64,000 nucleotides of DNA from Methanomassiliicoccales archaeon (GCA_013415865.1 CP058896.1:393957-457956); one strand, 5' to 3'; counted from the first letter of the stretch, positions 44,150 through 53,649 are shown. The notes: a model not told the origin generated them from the sequence alone. Translations and numbers: made by a program.

Positions 44150-44659
44150 TCAGTCCAGGTTGAAACCACCGTATCTCTTGAAGTGCTCAGCAAGGCCCCC
44201 ATCATTCAATATCTTGACCATGACAGGTGGCAATGGCACGGCCTTGATCTCTATGCCCTTGGTCCTGTTAAGCACTATGCCCCTCTCAAGATCGACATCC
44301 AGCTCGTCACCTTCATCTATCTGGGAGGTATCACATTCAATGACCGGCAGGCCTACGTTGATGCAATTGCGGAAGAAGATGCGCGCAAAGGACCTGGCAA
44401 GCACGGCGCTGATGCCCGCCGCCTGTATTACCAATGGCGCCTGCTCCCTGCTCGACCCCATGCCGAAGTTCTGTCCTCCGACGATGAAGTTCCCTTTCGA
44501 GATCTCCTTATGGAAGCCAGGCCTTATATCCTCCATCAGGTGAGTGGCCAGCTCCTTCATGTCGGTGCTTTTGAACTTGTATTTGCCACTTATGATGTAA
44601 TCTGTGTTTATATTGTCACCGAACCTGTGCGCTCGACCGTTCATCTTCGTCTGCATCAT
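44150..44659 (-). CDS. Homoaconitase/isopropylmalate isomerase small subunit
   Basis: 169 residues of the swivelling aconitase-type domain. FGDNINTDYIISGKYKF is the substrate-recognition loop, and NFGMGSSREQAPLVIQ carries the active-site Ser-Arg. The loop tip (GKYKFK) differs from both LeuD (YL-V-type) and the YLRT loop of methanogen homoaconitase, so the substrate (isopropylmalate, homoaconitate or another 2-hydroxy acid) is open. The ATG overlaps the large-subunit stop by 4 bases. The operon starts with a homocitrate synthase, which favours homoaconitase. Confidence 0.88.
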   Translation of the reverse strand: MMQTKMNGRAHRFGDNINTDYIISGKYKFKSTDMKELATHLMEDIRPGFHKEISKGNFIVGGQNFGMGSSREQAPLVIQAAGISAVLARSFARIFFRNCINVGLPVIECDTSQIDEGDELDVDLERGIVLNRTKGIEIKAVPLPPVMVKILNDGGLAEHFKRYGGFNLD

Positions 44660-45906
44660 AGCACCTCCCTCGGGTCAGAGATACATCCCTTTAGGGCGGT
44701 ATATGCAGCGGTTGCAGGGCTGGCTAGGTATATGTCCGCCTTGGTGTTGCCCATTCTTCCCTTGAAGTTCCGGTTCGCGGTGGACAGGACCTTCTCACCG
44801 TCGGAGGGTACGCCATTACATGTTCCGACGCAAGGCCCACAGGAAGGTGCCAGGACGGCCGCCCCCGCTTTTATGAGCTTCGCCAGCACACCGGTCTCCA
44901 TCGCCCTGACGTATATCGATCTTGACGCTGGAGCGACGATGAGCCTGGTGTTCCTATTCACTGTCCTTCCATCCAATATCTTCGCGGCGATCTCGAGGTC
45001 CTCATACCTTCCATTCGTACAAGTGCCAATGTATACCTGGTCTATCTCAAGTCCCAATACCTTCTCAATAGGTACCACATTGTCGACGTCGGGGGGGCAT
45101 GCGATCTGCGGGCCCATCTCGCTGAGGTCCTCCACGATCACCCTTTCATATTTCGCGTCCATCGTGGCATAGGTCGGCCTGTACGGAAGATCGGTCTTGT
45201 CGGCCATGTACGCGATCGTCTTATCATCGCATGCCATGAGACCTACCTTCGCCCCGGTCTCGACCGCCAGGTTAGATATGGTCATCCTGGCATCTACACT
45301 AAGGGCGTCTATGACATCGCCATACAGCTCGAGCGCCTTATATGTGGCGCCGTTCGCCGTCAATGTGCCGACCATGTGAAGGGCCACGTCCTTGGAATAG
45401 ACCCCTTTTTGAAGCTTTCCGTTATAAACTATCTTGATCGTCTCTGGCACCTTAAACCACATCTTTCCGCTTATCAGGGCCGCTGCCATGTCCGTCGACC
45501 CTACTCCCGTGCTGAAGACGTTCAATGCACCATATGTGGTGGTGTGAGAATCCGCTCCTATGACTATCATGCCAGGAGCTACCTTCCCGGACTCCGGCAG
45601 CAGGGTGTGACACACCCCCTCCCCGATGTCATAGATCTTTACACCATGCTTCCTCGCGAACTCCCTCATTATCTTGTGAAGGTTGGAGACCCCTTCTAGC
45701 GGCGAGGGCACGTTGTGGTCAATGACAATTGCATACTTTGCGGGGTCAAGCACCTTCTTCCCGCCCATGTCCTCGAACGCCTTTATCGTCAACGGCGTCG
45801 TGCCGTCCTGGCTCATCATATAATCGACAGGCGCTACCACTATCTCTCCGGCCCTGACGGCCTTTCCGACATGCGATGACAATATCTCCTCTGCAATCGT
45901 TCCCAT
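44656..45906 (-). CDS. Homoaconitase/isopropylmalate isomerase large subunit
   Basis: 416 residues of the aconitase family. The [4Fe-4S] cysteines lie in GTCTNG and SCGPCVGTCNG, and DHNVPSPLEG and GADSHTTTYGAL are catalytic motifs. The length is that of archaeal LeuC/HacA. With the small subunit it catalyses the two-step dehydration and hydration of a 2-hydroxy dicarboxylic acid. It follows the NifV-like synthase by 15 bases. Neither lysine-carrier (LysW) nor leuB genes are present, so leucine, lysine or coenzyme B precursor synthesis cannot be separated from the window alone. Confidence 0.93.
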   Translation of the reverse strand: MGTIAEEILSSHVGKAVRAGEIVVAPVDYMMSQDGTTPLTIKAFEDMGGKKVLDPAKYAIVIDHNVPSPLEGVSNLHKIMREFARKHGVKIYDIGEGVCHTLLPESGKVAPGMIVIGADSHTTTYGALNVFSTGVGSTDMAAALISGKMWFKVPETIKIVYNGKLQKGVYSKDVALHMVGTLTANGATYKALELYGDVIDALSVDARMTISNLAVETGAKVGLMACDDKTIAYMADKTDLPYRPTYATMDAKYERVIVEDLSEMGPQIACPPDVDNVVPIEKVLGLEIDQVYIGTCTNGRYEDLEIAAKILDGRTVNRNTRLIVAPASRSIYVRAMETGVLAKLIKAGAAVLAPSCGPCVGTCNGVPSDGEKVLSTANRNFKGRMGNTKADIYLASPATAAYTALKGCISDPREVL

Positions 45907-45921
45907 ATTGCTGACCTTCCT

Positions 45922-47100
45922 TCAATCCTTAAGATGGTGAAGCTTTCCGTTCTTGAAATCCTCGTATAGGTAAACGAGCTCGAGCTCGCTCAATGAGCGC
46001 TTCAGGGCGACAGAGCTGGCCCTCACATGCTCCAACAATATACCTGATGTGTTGTCGTCGATCTCGTGTCCATGCTTTGCCAAGACCTGCTTCAATGTGT
46101 GCCTTCCAGAGTGCTTTCCTATGATGATCTTGCGGGACAGCCCGACCTCTTCTGGCGAGTATGGTTCATAATTGCTGAGGTACTTTATCACGCCGTCAGT
46201 GTGGATGCCGGCCTCGTGGGCGAAGCAGTTCTCCCCGACTATGGGCTTCCAACCAGGGATCGTCCTTCCTGCCGCCCTCGCGACATATTCCGAGACCTCC
46301 CTGAACCTCTTGGTGTCGAACTCCACGTCCATCTTCAAGATATGTTTGGCGGCCATGGCGATCTCCTCGAGCGGGCTGTTACCCGTCCTCTCGCCTATGC
46401 CCAGGACAGTGGTTGAGGCGAACCGGGCTCCTGCCTGTATACCTGCGATGGCGTTGGCAGTGGCCATGCCAAAGTCGTTGTGCGTATGCATCTCGACCTC
46501 GATCTTCGCGTTCTCGATGATGTACTTGATGTCATCATATGTACGTCGAGGGTCTTGCATCCCTATCGTGTCACAATAGCGGAACCTGTTCGCCCCGGCC
46601 TCCTTGGCCGTCAATGCGAACTTGATCAGGAAGTCCCTGTCCGCCCTTGACGCGTCCTCTGCATTGCAAGAGATGTAAAGACCGTGGTCCTTGGCATATG
46701 AGACCGCTTCCGTTATCTTGTCAAGGACCCACTCCCTGGATTTCATCAATTTGTGCTGTATATGGATGTCAGAGGAGGACATCGATATGGCGACCGAGTC
46801 AACATCGCAATCTATGCTATGGTCGATATCTTCCTTGTTCGCCCGGTTCCATCCGAGAATTGATGCGCTCAGTCCTAGACCGGCGATCTTTTTTATCGCC
46901 TTCTTCTCGTCCCCGCCCATCGCAGGTATGCCTGCCTCTATCTGCTGTACCCCGATCTCGTCAAGAAGCTTCGCGATGCGTAGCTTCTCAAGGTTGGCGA
47001 ATACTATCCCTGCGGCCTGTTCCCCATCCCTCAAGGTCGTGTCGCATATTACCAGCGGGCATTTTTTGAATTTTTCCAGGATCACTGAGCTGTCCTTCAT
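45922..47100 (-). CDS. Homocitrate synthase (NifV-like) of the isopropylmalate synthase family
   Basis: 392 residues, a Claisen condensation enzyme. The family start ICDTTLRDGEQAAGIVF, the EAGIPAMGGDEKKAIKKI segment, HTHNDFGMATANA, and GKHSGRHTLKQVL match NifV/AksA-type homocitrate synthases more than LeuA, and the ~120-residue LeuA regulatory domain is absent. It joins acetyl-CoA to 2-oxoglutarate; in methanogens this starts 2-oxosuberate and coenzyme B synthesis, elsewhere lysine. It heads an operon with the isomerase subunits. Two 14-bp direct repeats lie 30-70 bases before the ATG. Confidence 0.9.
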   Translation of the reverse strand: MKDSSVILEKFKKCPLVICDTTLRDGEQAAGIVFANLEKLRIAKLLDEIGVQQIEAGIPAMGGDEKKAIKKIAGLGLSASILGWNRANKEDIDHSIDCDVDSVAISMSSSDIHIQHKLMKSREWVLDKITEAVSYAKDHGLYISCNAEDASRADRDFLIKFALTAKEAGANRFRYCDTIGMQDPRRTYDDIKYIIENAKIEVEMHTHNDFGMATANAIAGIQAGARFASTTVLGIGERTGNSPLEEIAMAAKHILKMDVEFDTKRFREVSEYVARAAGRTIPGWKPIVGENCFAHEAGIHTDGVIKYLSNYEPYSPEEVGLSRKIIIGKHSGRHTLKQVLAKHGHEIDDNTSGILLEHVRASSVALKRSLSELELVYLYEDFKNGKLHHLKD

Positions 47101-47129
47101 CTTATTTCCCTTTCCCAGATGCTACAATG

Positions 47130-47170
47130 CATTGGCGGACCGTTGACATTCATGGTCATTGGTGGACCGT
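47130..47170 (-). promoter_or_regulatory. Direct repeats upstream of homocitrate synthase
   Basis: CATTGGCGGACCGT (47130-47143) and CATTGGTGGACCGT (47157-47170) differ at one base, and their starts are 27 bases apart (about two and a half helical turns). They lie 30-70 bases before the homocitrate synthase start, in its leader or promoter. A tandem operator is the simplest reading. Confidence 0.4.
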
Positions 47171-47384
47171 GCAGAGCGTGTCGATATTTCTTATGACCGT
47201 AACGTCGTCGACACTCGACCGCCCGGGGCGTCCCATAACGGACAGCGCGATATGAAGTATGGCACGCTATGTCACGCCGGAATTACTCCATGAAAGGTTC
47301 GATACAAAAGCGTTTCGCAATGGATCGTCCTTAGATGGCCCAACGTGATGATTTGGACGGTTCGTTCATGTTAATTTCAGACCC

Positions 47385-47969
47385 CTATGTTCCGAATATC
47401 TTCTCCACATTGGTGTCGTATATCATTATCAGCTCGACAGAGGAATCCCATTTGGTCTCCCTGGCCAATATAAAACCGTTCTTCACCCATAGGTCGACTG
47501 TATAGACCGTTTCCCCGTAGCTATAGACGTACTGGTAATGCTGGGCATTGACGGTCCCCCAATCGCCTATCTCTATGGAATCTATCCCGATATACGTTAC
47601 ATCATAGGGCGAGGCCATCATGCTCTCATATGAATAACCAAAACCCGTCACATTTTTTTGGATGTAGCCCTGGGCAGAATAGATCACATATCCCTGGAGC
47701 GATGTCGTTGTGTTGATCAACATCTTGTCCGCCATCACTTCTTTTATAGTATAGCGATAAATGTATTGAGGATACAGTGGTTGTTCGCTCAACGGAACGT
47801 CGTACGAACCCCATTCCACGAAATCCCCAGGCCTCCATTCGCTCCCATCCCCATCTCCATCGCCGTCATCACCGGCCATTAAAAAATATGCGATACCGGC
47901 CACAATACCCACCGCCAGCACAGTTGCGATAGCAATTATTGCTGTCCTGCTCATCGAATACGTCGCCAT
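47385..47969 (-). CDS. Membrane-anchored extracytoplasmic protein of unknown function
   Basis: 194 residues. The N-terminus (SRTAIIAIATVLAVGIVAGI) is one hydrophobic anchor, followed by a low-complexity Asp-Gly linker (GDDGDGDGDGDG) and a Tyr-rich, beta-prone external domain (for example YDVTYIGIDSIEIGDW, then YVYSYGETVYTVDLW). No cysteines or catalytic motif are seen. It is a typical anchored archaeal surface protein of unknown role. The Asp-rich linker may bind calcium or be a flexible spacer. A 10-bp-arm inverted repeat lies 40-70 bases upstream (48012-48035). Confidence 0.7.
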   Translation of the reverse strand: MATYSMSRTAIIAIATVLAVGIVAGIAYFLMAGDDGDGDGDGSEWRPGDFVEWGSYDVPLSEQPLYPQYIYRYTIKEVMADKMLINTTTSLQGYVIYSAQGYIQKNVTGFGYSYESMMASPYDVTYIGIDSIEIGDWGTVNAQHYQYVYSYGETVYTVDLWVKNGFILARETKWDSSVELIMIYDTNVEKIFGT

Positions 47970-48011
47970 TAAAAACCCCTCATTACATGAAGACGTTGCC
48001 CTAGATGGTTA

Positions 48012-48035
48012 TTAATGATTTCTAAAAATCATTAA
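48012..48035. terminator. AT-rich inverted repeat, pelota terminator or operator
   Basis: TTAATGATTT (48012-48021) and AAATCATTAA (48026-48035) form a perfect 10-bp inverted repeat with a 4-base loop. It lies downstream of the leftward pelota gene, where T-rich runs on the minus strand suit archaeal termination, and upstream of the anchored unknown protein, where it could be an operator. Sequence alone does not decide. Confidence 0.35.
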
Positions 48036-48099
48036 AATCTCAAAAGTGATTTATTACAATTATTAATAATAAATAATATATTTTTAATAGTACAATCTG

Positions 48100-49140
48100 T
48101 CATGCATTGACCTTGTATCGGAGCAAGGCCGCGATGCCTCCTATCGAGCCGAGCTTCCTACCACCTTCATGGTGCTCGCTCACCACAACGACCTTTCCTC
48201 TGCCCGCCTCGACCGACGACATGAGCTGTTCAAGATGGCTCTCCCTCACCTTGCTGTCAAGCACCAACAATATCTCCACAGCCCCTGAATCGGCCGCCTC
48301 TTTCACCTGCTTCGGCCCATATGCCACAGGACCGTCCTTGGCGATCTCCTCAAGCACCTTTTCCACCAGGACCATCTCCTCGGCGACCCTCGAGTCCTTG
48401 AGCACCTCGCTGCCGATGCCTTTTTTCATGAGCTCATGTATGCCCTGCATTCCGGCCTGTCCAGTGTGGTACACGAAGGAATGCTTGAACAGCTCAGGCT
48501 CTCGCTCCTTCCCAATGGTCTGAAGCGTCTCCTTGGCGAAGCCGGGTCCGAGGAGGACGAGCGCCACTCCAGGAACGGATACCTGCTTCACTTTGGATAT
48601 TATCTCGCCATAATAGTCCCCTGTTTCCTTCTGCTCATACATCTTCCCGCAGCTAGGGCCGCAGATCTCAGCCACCTTTTTGATACCATACTGTCTGAGC
48701 ACGGCTATGGTCGCCTCATCATTCTCCAAGGAAACGAAGACGATGACCGGCCTGGAGGCTTCCTCGACCCCCCTCTTTATCCTGTCAAGGTCTGTCTGGT
48801 TCCACTCCTTTTTGATTATGCTTATCCAATCTCCAATATCCAGGCTCAATGTATGGTAGGAACCTATGTCCTGTGGACCTTCCTCTATCACCCCAAGGAT
48901 CCTCAGCCTGTTGTCGTACTCATGGAACTCCACTTTCTCCACCCTTATCCCTAGGGTCATTCTCTTCTTCTCACCTCTTTCGGACCTGACCTTGTCCGTC
49001 TTGGTCTCGTCCCTTCGATAGGTCGAAGCGTAGACCAGGTCGCCTGGTCGGACAATGTTGTAAAGATGCCATAGGTCGTCGGCGATCTCTACCTGGAGCT
49101 TGATCTCTCCTTTATACCGGTCCTGATGGAGCACCCTCAT
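48100..49140 (-). CDS. pelA: mRNA surveillance protein pelota
   Basis: 346 residues, archaeal pelota (Dom34), which with aABCE1 splits stalled ribosomes. The N-terminal Sm-like domain (MRVLHQDRYKGEIKLQVE, then DDLWHLYNIVRPGDLV) is followed by the eRF1-like middle domain (ASRPVIVFVSLENDEATIAVL) and the C-terminal domain ending in SEHHEGGRKLGSIGGIAALLRY. The GGQ of eRF1 is absent, as expected. A TATA-like TTATAATAC about 27 bases before the ATG suggests a leaderless mRNA. Confidence 0.96.
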   Translation of the reverse strand: MRVLHQDRYKGEIKLQVEIADDLWHLYNIVRPGDLVYASTYRRDETKTDKVRSERGEKKRMTLGIRVEKVEFHEYDNRLRILGVIEEGPQDIGSYHTLSLDIGDWISIIKKEWNQTDLDRIKRGVEEASRPVIVFVSLENDEATIAVLRQYGIKKVAEICGPSCGKMYEQKETGDYYGEIISKVKQVSVPGVALVLLGPGFAKETLQTIGKEREPELFKHSFVYHTGQAGMQGIHELMKKGIGSEVLKDSRVAEEMVLVEKVLEEIAKDGPVAYGPKQVKEAADSGAVEILLVLDSKVRESHLEQLMSSVEAGRGKVVVVSEHHEGGRKLGSIGGIAALLRYKVNA

Positions 49141-49327
49141 GACAGTAGGCGAATGGACTGGATGGTATTATAACAGATGCTGTCGTTCAACCCGTTGGGC
49201 GAGGCTTGTAGGATAAGAGCGGATATCGCTCACCCTCCGACATCGATGACGGACGTAGGTACAAACGTGAGATATGATGTCCCCATACAGACAAATAAAG
49301 CGCGTTCAGATAATGAAGCTTAGAATA

Positions 49328-49339
49328 GGTTATATATCC
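49328..49339 (+). promoter_or_regulatory. TATA box of carAB
   Basis: GGTTATATATCC lies about 24-35 bases before the carA ATG, the distance for a nearly leaderless archaeal mRNA. Confidence 0.55.
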
Positions 49340-49362
49340 CCTAAGTTTACCATCGAATCCTG

Positions 49363-50448
49363 ATGTCAAAGTGTTTCCTTGTGCTCGAGGACGGGACGGT
49401 TCTTGAGGGCACGGGTTTTGGTTTTGAGGAAACAACATATGGTGAAGTGGTCTTCAACACTGGGATGACCGGTTATCAGGAAAGCCTTACGGACCCATCA
49501 TACCTCGGTCAGATCCTGATCATGTCCTACCCCCTGATCGGAAATTACGGAACGAACCGTCAGGACGTGGAATCTGGGAGCGTTCAGGTGCGCGGATTCG
49601 TGGTGAGGGAGAACTGCCACGAGCCCACGGACATGTATGGGGGGATGACCCTTGACAAGTACCTCAAAGAAAACAAGGTGCCGGGCATATCGGATATCGA
49701 CACGCGGTCGGTCATCATAAAGATAAGGGAGAAGGGGACCCCGAGGGGGGCCATCGTTTTCAACGAGGACCCTGAGGAGGTCATCGCCCACATTAAGAAC
49801 ATGCCATATCCCTCAGAGCACAACCTTGTCGGAATGGCGAGCACGAAGAGCGTGGTGCATCATCCATCAACAAAGAAGAATGCCAGGACCGTCGCCCTGT
49901 TCGATTGCGGGGCCAAGGCCAACATAATCAGGGAGCTGAAGAAGCGGTTCAATGTTGTCCAGCTTCCCTACGACACGCCGAAGAAGTGGTTCAGGGACAA
50001 TGAGGTCGATGGTATCATGATCTCAAATGGTCCTGGCGACCCCTCGCATCCCGATCTAAGGGCCACCACGATCAAGACCATTTCTGAGATAAAAGAGGAT
50101 TACCCGATTATGGGCATATGCATGGGGAATCAGTTGCTAGCCCTCGCGTTCAAAGGTCGCACTTATAAGCTCCCCTTCGGCCATCGCGGGGCGAACCAGC
50201 CCGTGAAACATAAGGACCGAGTATACATCACGTCACAGAACCATGGCTATGCTGTGGACCCTCTGTCGATAGAAGGGAGCGGGCTCGAGGTCACCCATGT
50301 CAATGCTAATGACGGCACTGTAGAGGGAATGACCCATAAGGAGCTCCCGATATTCTCTGTGCAATACCATCCTGAGGCAAGACCTGGACCTATGGACACC
50401 ACCTTCCTCTTCGATGATTTCGCGAAGATGCTGGAGGGGTCGGATTGA
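49363..50448 (+). CDS. carA: Carbamoyl-phosphate synthase small (glutaminase) subunit
   Basis: 361 residues. The N-terminal CPSase domain (LEDGTVLEGTGFGFEETTYG) is followed by a class I glutamine amidotransferase domain, with the nucleophile in GICMGNQLLA and the catalytic His in FSVQYHPEA. It releases ammonia from glutamine for carB, feeding arginine and pyrimidine synthesis. The gene overlaps carB by 4 bases. Confidence 0.97.
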   Translation: MSKCFLVLEDGTVLEGTGFGFEETTYGEVVFNTGMTGYQESLTDPSYLGQILIMSYPLIGNYGTNRQDVESGSVQVRGFVVRENCHEPTDMYGGMTLDKYLKENKVPGISDIDTRSVIIKIREKGTPRGAIVFNEDPEEVIAHIKNMPYPSEHNLVGMASTKSVVHHPSTKKNARTVALFDCGAKANIIRELKKRFNVVQLPYDTPKKWFRDNEVDGIMISNGPGDPSHPDLRATTIKTISEIKEDYPIMGICMGNQLLALAFKGRTYKLPFGHRGANQPVKHKDRVYITSQNHGYAVDPLSIEGSGLEVTHVNANDGTVEGMTHKELPIFSVQYHPEARPGPMDTTFLFDDFAKMLEGSD

Positions 50449-53400
50449 GCAAAAAGAAGGGCAAGCTCATGGTCATAGGCTCCGGCCCGATAGTCATCGG
50501 CCAGGCCGCAGAGTTCGATTTCTCAGGTTCCCAGGCATGCAGGTCCCTCCGAGAGGAAGGTTATGAGACCGTGCTCGTCAACAGTAACCCTGCCACCATC
50601 CAGACGGACCTTGAGATGGCCGATATCGTGTATATAGAACCTCTGAACGTCGAAACGATCGCCCGCATAATAGAAAAGGAGAAGGTGGAAGGGGTGCTGT
50701 CCGGGATGGGCGGTCAGACGGCTTTGAACATATGTTCCGAGCTGGCTGAGAAAGGCTATCTTGAAAGGCTGAACTGTCGCCTTTTCGGGACGCAGCCCAA
50801 GGCCATCGCCCTCAGCGAAGATAGGGAGCTCTTCAAGCAGACCATGCTGGACATCGGTGAGCCTGTACCAAGGTCAAGGACAGTGCATTCCATCGAGGAG
50901 GCGAAGGAGGCGGTCAAGTACATAGGCAGGTATCCTGTCCTGGTAAGGCCCGCATACACCCTAGGTGGCACCGGTGGAGGCGTGGCGTATAACGAGGAGG
51001 AGCTTATCCCGATCGTCGGTCGTGGTCTGATCTATTCAAGGATCAGGCAGGTGCTCATCGAGGAGAGCGTTCTTGGATGGAAGGAGTTCGAATACGAGGT
51101 CATGAGGGACAAGAACGACAATTGCATCATAATCTGCTCCATGGAGAACCTCGACCCCATGGGCATACACACCGGTGAGAGCATAGTGGTCGCACCGGTC
51201 CAAACGCTCAACGACGTCGACCACCAAAGGCTCAGGACCGCATCTATAAAGATCATCAGGGCGCTCGGGATAGAGGGCGGATGCAACGTCCAGTTCGCCT
51301 TCGACCCTGTCACGAGGGAGCATAGGGTCATCGAGGTCAACCCCAGGGTGTCGCGCTCCTCGGCATTGGCCTCGAAGGCCACCGGCTACCCGATCGCAAG
51401 GGTGGCGGCGAAGATCGCCGTGGGCAAGACGCTCGACGAGATACAGAACAAGATCACTGGGAAGACGTCGGCGGCCTTTGAGCCGACTATCGATTATTGT
51501 GTCATAAAGGTGCCCCGTTGGCCTTTCGATAAGTTCCGTACCGTCGATAAGAGGCTCGGGACCCAGATGAAGTCCACCGGTGAGGTGATGGCCATCGGTA
51601 GGACGATCGAAGAGGGCCTTATGAAGGCGATCAGGTCCCTGGAAACGGACAAGGTCGACCTTGAGGGCGAGAAATGGACGGACGATGAGCTTGAGAACGA
51701 GCTCAAGTTCGCAACGGACAAGAGGTTGTTCGCCATCGCAGAGGCCATAAGGCGCGGAAGGAGCGTCAAGGAGATCGCTGCGCTCACCCAGTGGGACGAG
51801 TTCTTCATCAAGAAGATCAAGAACCTTGTGGAAATGGAATTCGAGCTGAAGAAAGGGATGCCATCCGTCGACCTGCTGAGAAAAGCAAAGAAGATGGGAT
51901 TCCCAGACGAGAGCATCGCAAAGTTCTGTGGGATGAAGGAGGAAGATGTCCGTGAGCTCCGCAAACGGAACGGGATCGTCCCGACCTACAAGATGGTCGA
52001 CACATGTGCGGCCGAGTTCGAGGCCGCCACGCCCTACTTCTATTCCACCTATGAGGCCCTTTCCGAGGCGAAGCGGTCCGAAAGGAAGAAGGTCATCATC
52101 GTGGGCGCAGGACCCATCAGGATAGGCCAGGGCATCGAGTTCGACTATTGCTGCGTCCATGGGGTCATGGCCTGCCAAGAAGAAGGTGTAGATGCCGTTG
52201 TCATCAACAACAACCCCGAGACCGTCTCCACGGACTATGACATATCCGACCGTCTGTACTTCGAGCCTCTGACCTTGGAGGATGTCCTTAATGTGATCGA
52301 GGCCGAGGACGCGGACGGGGTCATCGTGCAATATGGAGGCCAGACCTCGGTCAACCTGGCGGTGCCTTTGGAAGCGGCGCTCAAGGGGAAGAAGGCAAAG
52401 GTCCTCGGGACAAGCCCTGACATGATAGATGTCGCAGAGGACCGAAAGCGCTGGACCCAACTGATGAAGGAACTTGATATAAAACAACCCGAGTCGGGAA
52501 CTGGATATTCACATACGGAGGTGAAGGCCGTTGCGGACAGGATAGGCTATCCTGTTCTGCTAAGGCCCTCATATGTCCTCGGAGGGAGAGGGATGGAGAT
52601 CATCTACAACGAGGATGAGCTGAGGACCTATGTTGAGACGGCGGTCCGCGTATCGAGGTCCCATCCTGTTCTGATAGACAAGTATCTGTCGCACGCTATC
52701 GAGCTGGACGTTGACGTCGTGAGCGATGGGGAGGACGTTTTCATAGGAGGGGTCCTTGAGCACATCGAAGAGGCCGGGGTCCATTCTGGAGATGCGACGA
52801 TGGTGCTGCCCCCGCAGACCGTCCCCCCTCACGTGATCGAAAAGGTCGTCGACATAACGGTAAAGGTGGCAAAGGCCCTGCAGGTCAAGGGCCTCATGAA
52901 CCTCCAATTGGCCGTCAAAGGCGATGAAGTTTATATGCTGGAGGCGAACCCGAGGGCCTCAAGGACCGTGCCATTCGTTTCAAAGGCCATCGGGGTGCCC
53001 TTGGCCAAGGTGGCGACGAAGGTGCAGCTCGGAAAAAAGCTCAGGGACATGGGCCTTGTGGGCATGGCGAGGTTCGACCATGTCGCCGTCAAGGCGTCCG
53101 TCTTCCCCTTCCTCAAACTGCCGGGCGTGGACTCGATCCTCGGTCCAGAGATGAAGAGCACAGGGGAGGTCATGGGCATCGATACAGATTACGATGCTGC
53201 CATGTACAAGGCCCTCATCTCGGCCGGCATGAAGCTCCCCATGAAAGGAGGGGTGTACATCACGGTCTCCGATAATGACAAGAGGGAGGTGCTCCCCATC
53301 GCAAAGCAGCTTTTCGAGATGGGCTTCCGCATATATGCGACGAAGGGCACGTCGACCTTCCTCAGGGACAACGATGTCCCGACCACCACCGTCTACAAGG

Positions 53401-53648
53401 TCAGGGACAACACCCCGCCTGATGCTCTTGGTCTGATGAGGAAAGGGGAGATCAACCTAATCATCAACACCCCTACGTATAGCTCCGGTTCTATCAGGGA
53501 CGGGGCCATGATGAGAAGGCTCGCCGTCGAGCTTGAGATACCGTTCCTCACCACCATCCAGGCAGCCAGGGCGACGGTGGCCGCCATCAGAAGGGCCAGG
53601 AGAGAGGAGATGGGAGTGAGCGACCTGGCATCTTACCATGTGAAATGA
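50445..53648 (+). CDS. carB: Carbamoyl-phosphate synthase large subunit
   Basis: 1067-residue synthetase with two homologous ATP-grasp halves (IVIGSGPIVIGQAAEFDFSG-like motif at the start and IRIGQGIEFDYCC in the second half), an oligomerisation domain between them and a C-terminal MGS-like allosteric domain. It is full length, not split as in some archaea. The start is the TTG at 50445 (MSKKKGKL), overlapping the carA stop; a GAGGGGTCGGA ribosome site precedes it. Confidence 0.97.
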   Translation: MSKKKGKLMVIGSGPIVIGQAAEFDFSGSQACRSLREEGYETVLVNSNPATIQTDLEMADIVYIEPLNVETIARIIEKEKVEGVLSGMGGQTALNICSELAEKGYLERLNCRLFGTQPKAIALSEDRELFKQTMLDIGEPVPRSRTVHSIEEAKEAVKYIGRYPVLVRPAYTLGGTGGGVAYNEEELIPIVGRGLIYSRIRQVLIEESVLGWKEFEYEVMRDKNDNCIIICSMENLDPMGIHTGESIVVAPVQTLNDVDHQRLRTASIKIIRALGIEGGCNVQFAFDPVTREHRVIEVNPRVSRSSALASKATGYPIARVAAKIAVGKTLDEIQNKITGKTSAAFEPTIDYCVIKVPRWPFDKFRTVDKRLGTQMKSTGEVMAIGRTIEEGLMKAIRSLETDKVDLEGEKWTDDELENELKFATDKRLFAIAEAIRRGRSVKEIAALTQWDEFFIKKIKNLVEMEFELKKGMPSVDLLRKAKKMGFPDESIAKFCGMKEEDVRELRKRNGIVPTYKMVDTCAAEFEAATPYFYSTYEALSEAKRSERKKVIIVGAGPIRIGQGIEFDYCCVHGVMACQEEGVDAVVINNNPETVSTDYDISDRLYFEPLTLEDVLNVIEAEDADGVIVQYGGQTSVNLAVPLEAALKGKKAKVLGTSPDMIDVAEDRKRWTQLMKELDIKQPESGTGYSHTEVKAVADRIGYPVLLRPSYVLGGRGMEIIYNEDELRTYVETAVRVSRSHPVLIDKYLSHAIELDVDVVSDGEDVFIGGVLEHIEEAGVHSGDATMVLPPQTVPPHVIEKVVDITVKVAKALQVKGLMNLQLAVKGDEVYMLEANPRASRTVPFVSKAIGVPLAKVATKVQLGKKLRDMGLVGMARFDHVAVKASVFPFLKLPGVDSILGPEMKSTGEVMGIDTDYDAAMYKALISAGMKLPMKGGVYITVSDNDKREVLPIAKQLFEMGFRIYATKGTSTFLRDNDVPTTTVYKVRDNTPPDALGLMRKGEINLIINTPTYSSGSIRDGAMMRRLAVELEIPFLTTIQAARATVAAIRRARREEMGVSDLASYHVK

Positions 53649-53649
53649 T

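Noticed and set aside
44120-45172. A 350-residue open frame antisense to the isomerase subunits
   Set aside because: It covers both isomerase subunit genes in opposite sense, has no ribosome site and no recognisable domain.
49230-49245. GAGCG-CGCTC short hairpin before carA
   Set aside because: 5-bp arms, compatible with chance in this composition.
51036-52487. A 483-residue open frame antisense to carB
   Set aside because: It is a by-product of GC-rich codon bias; its translation is His/Asp/Arg-rich without motifs, while carB on the other strand is a full-length enzyme.
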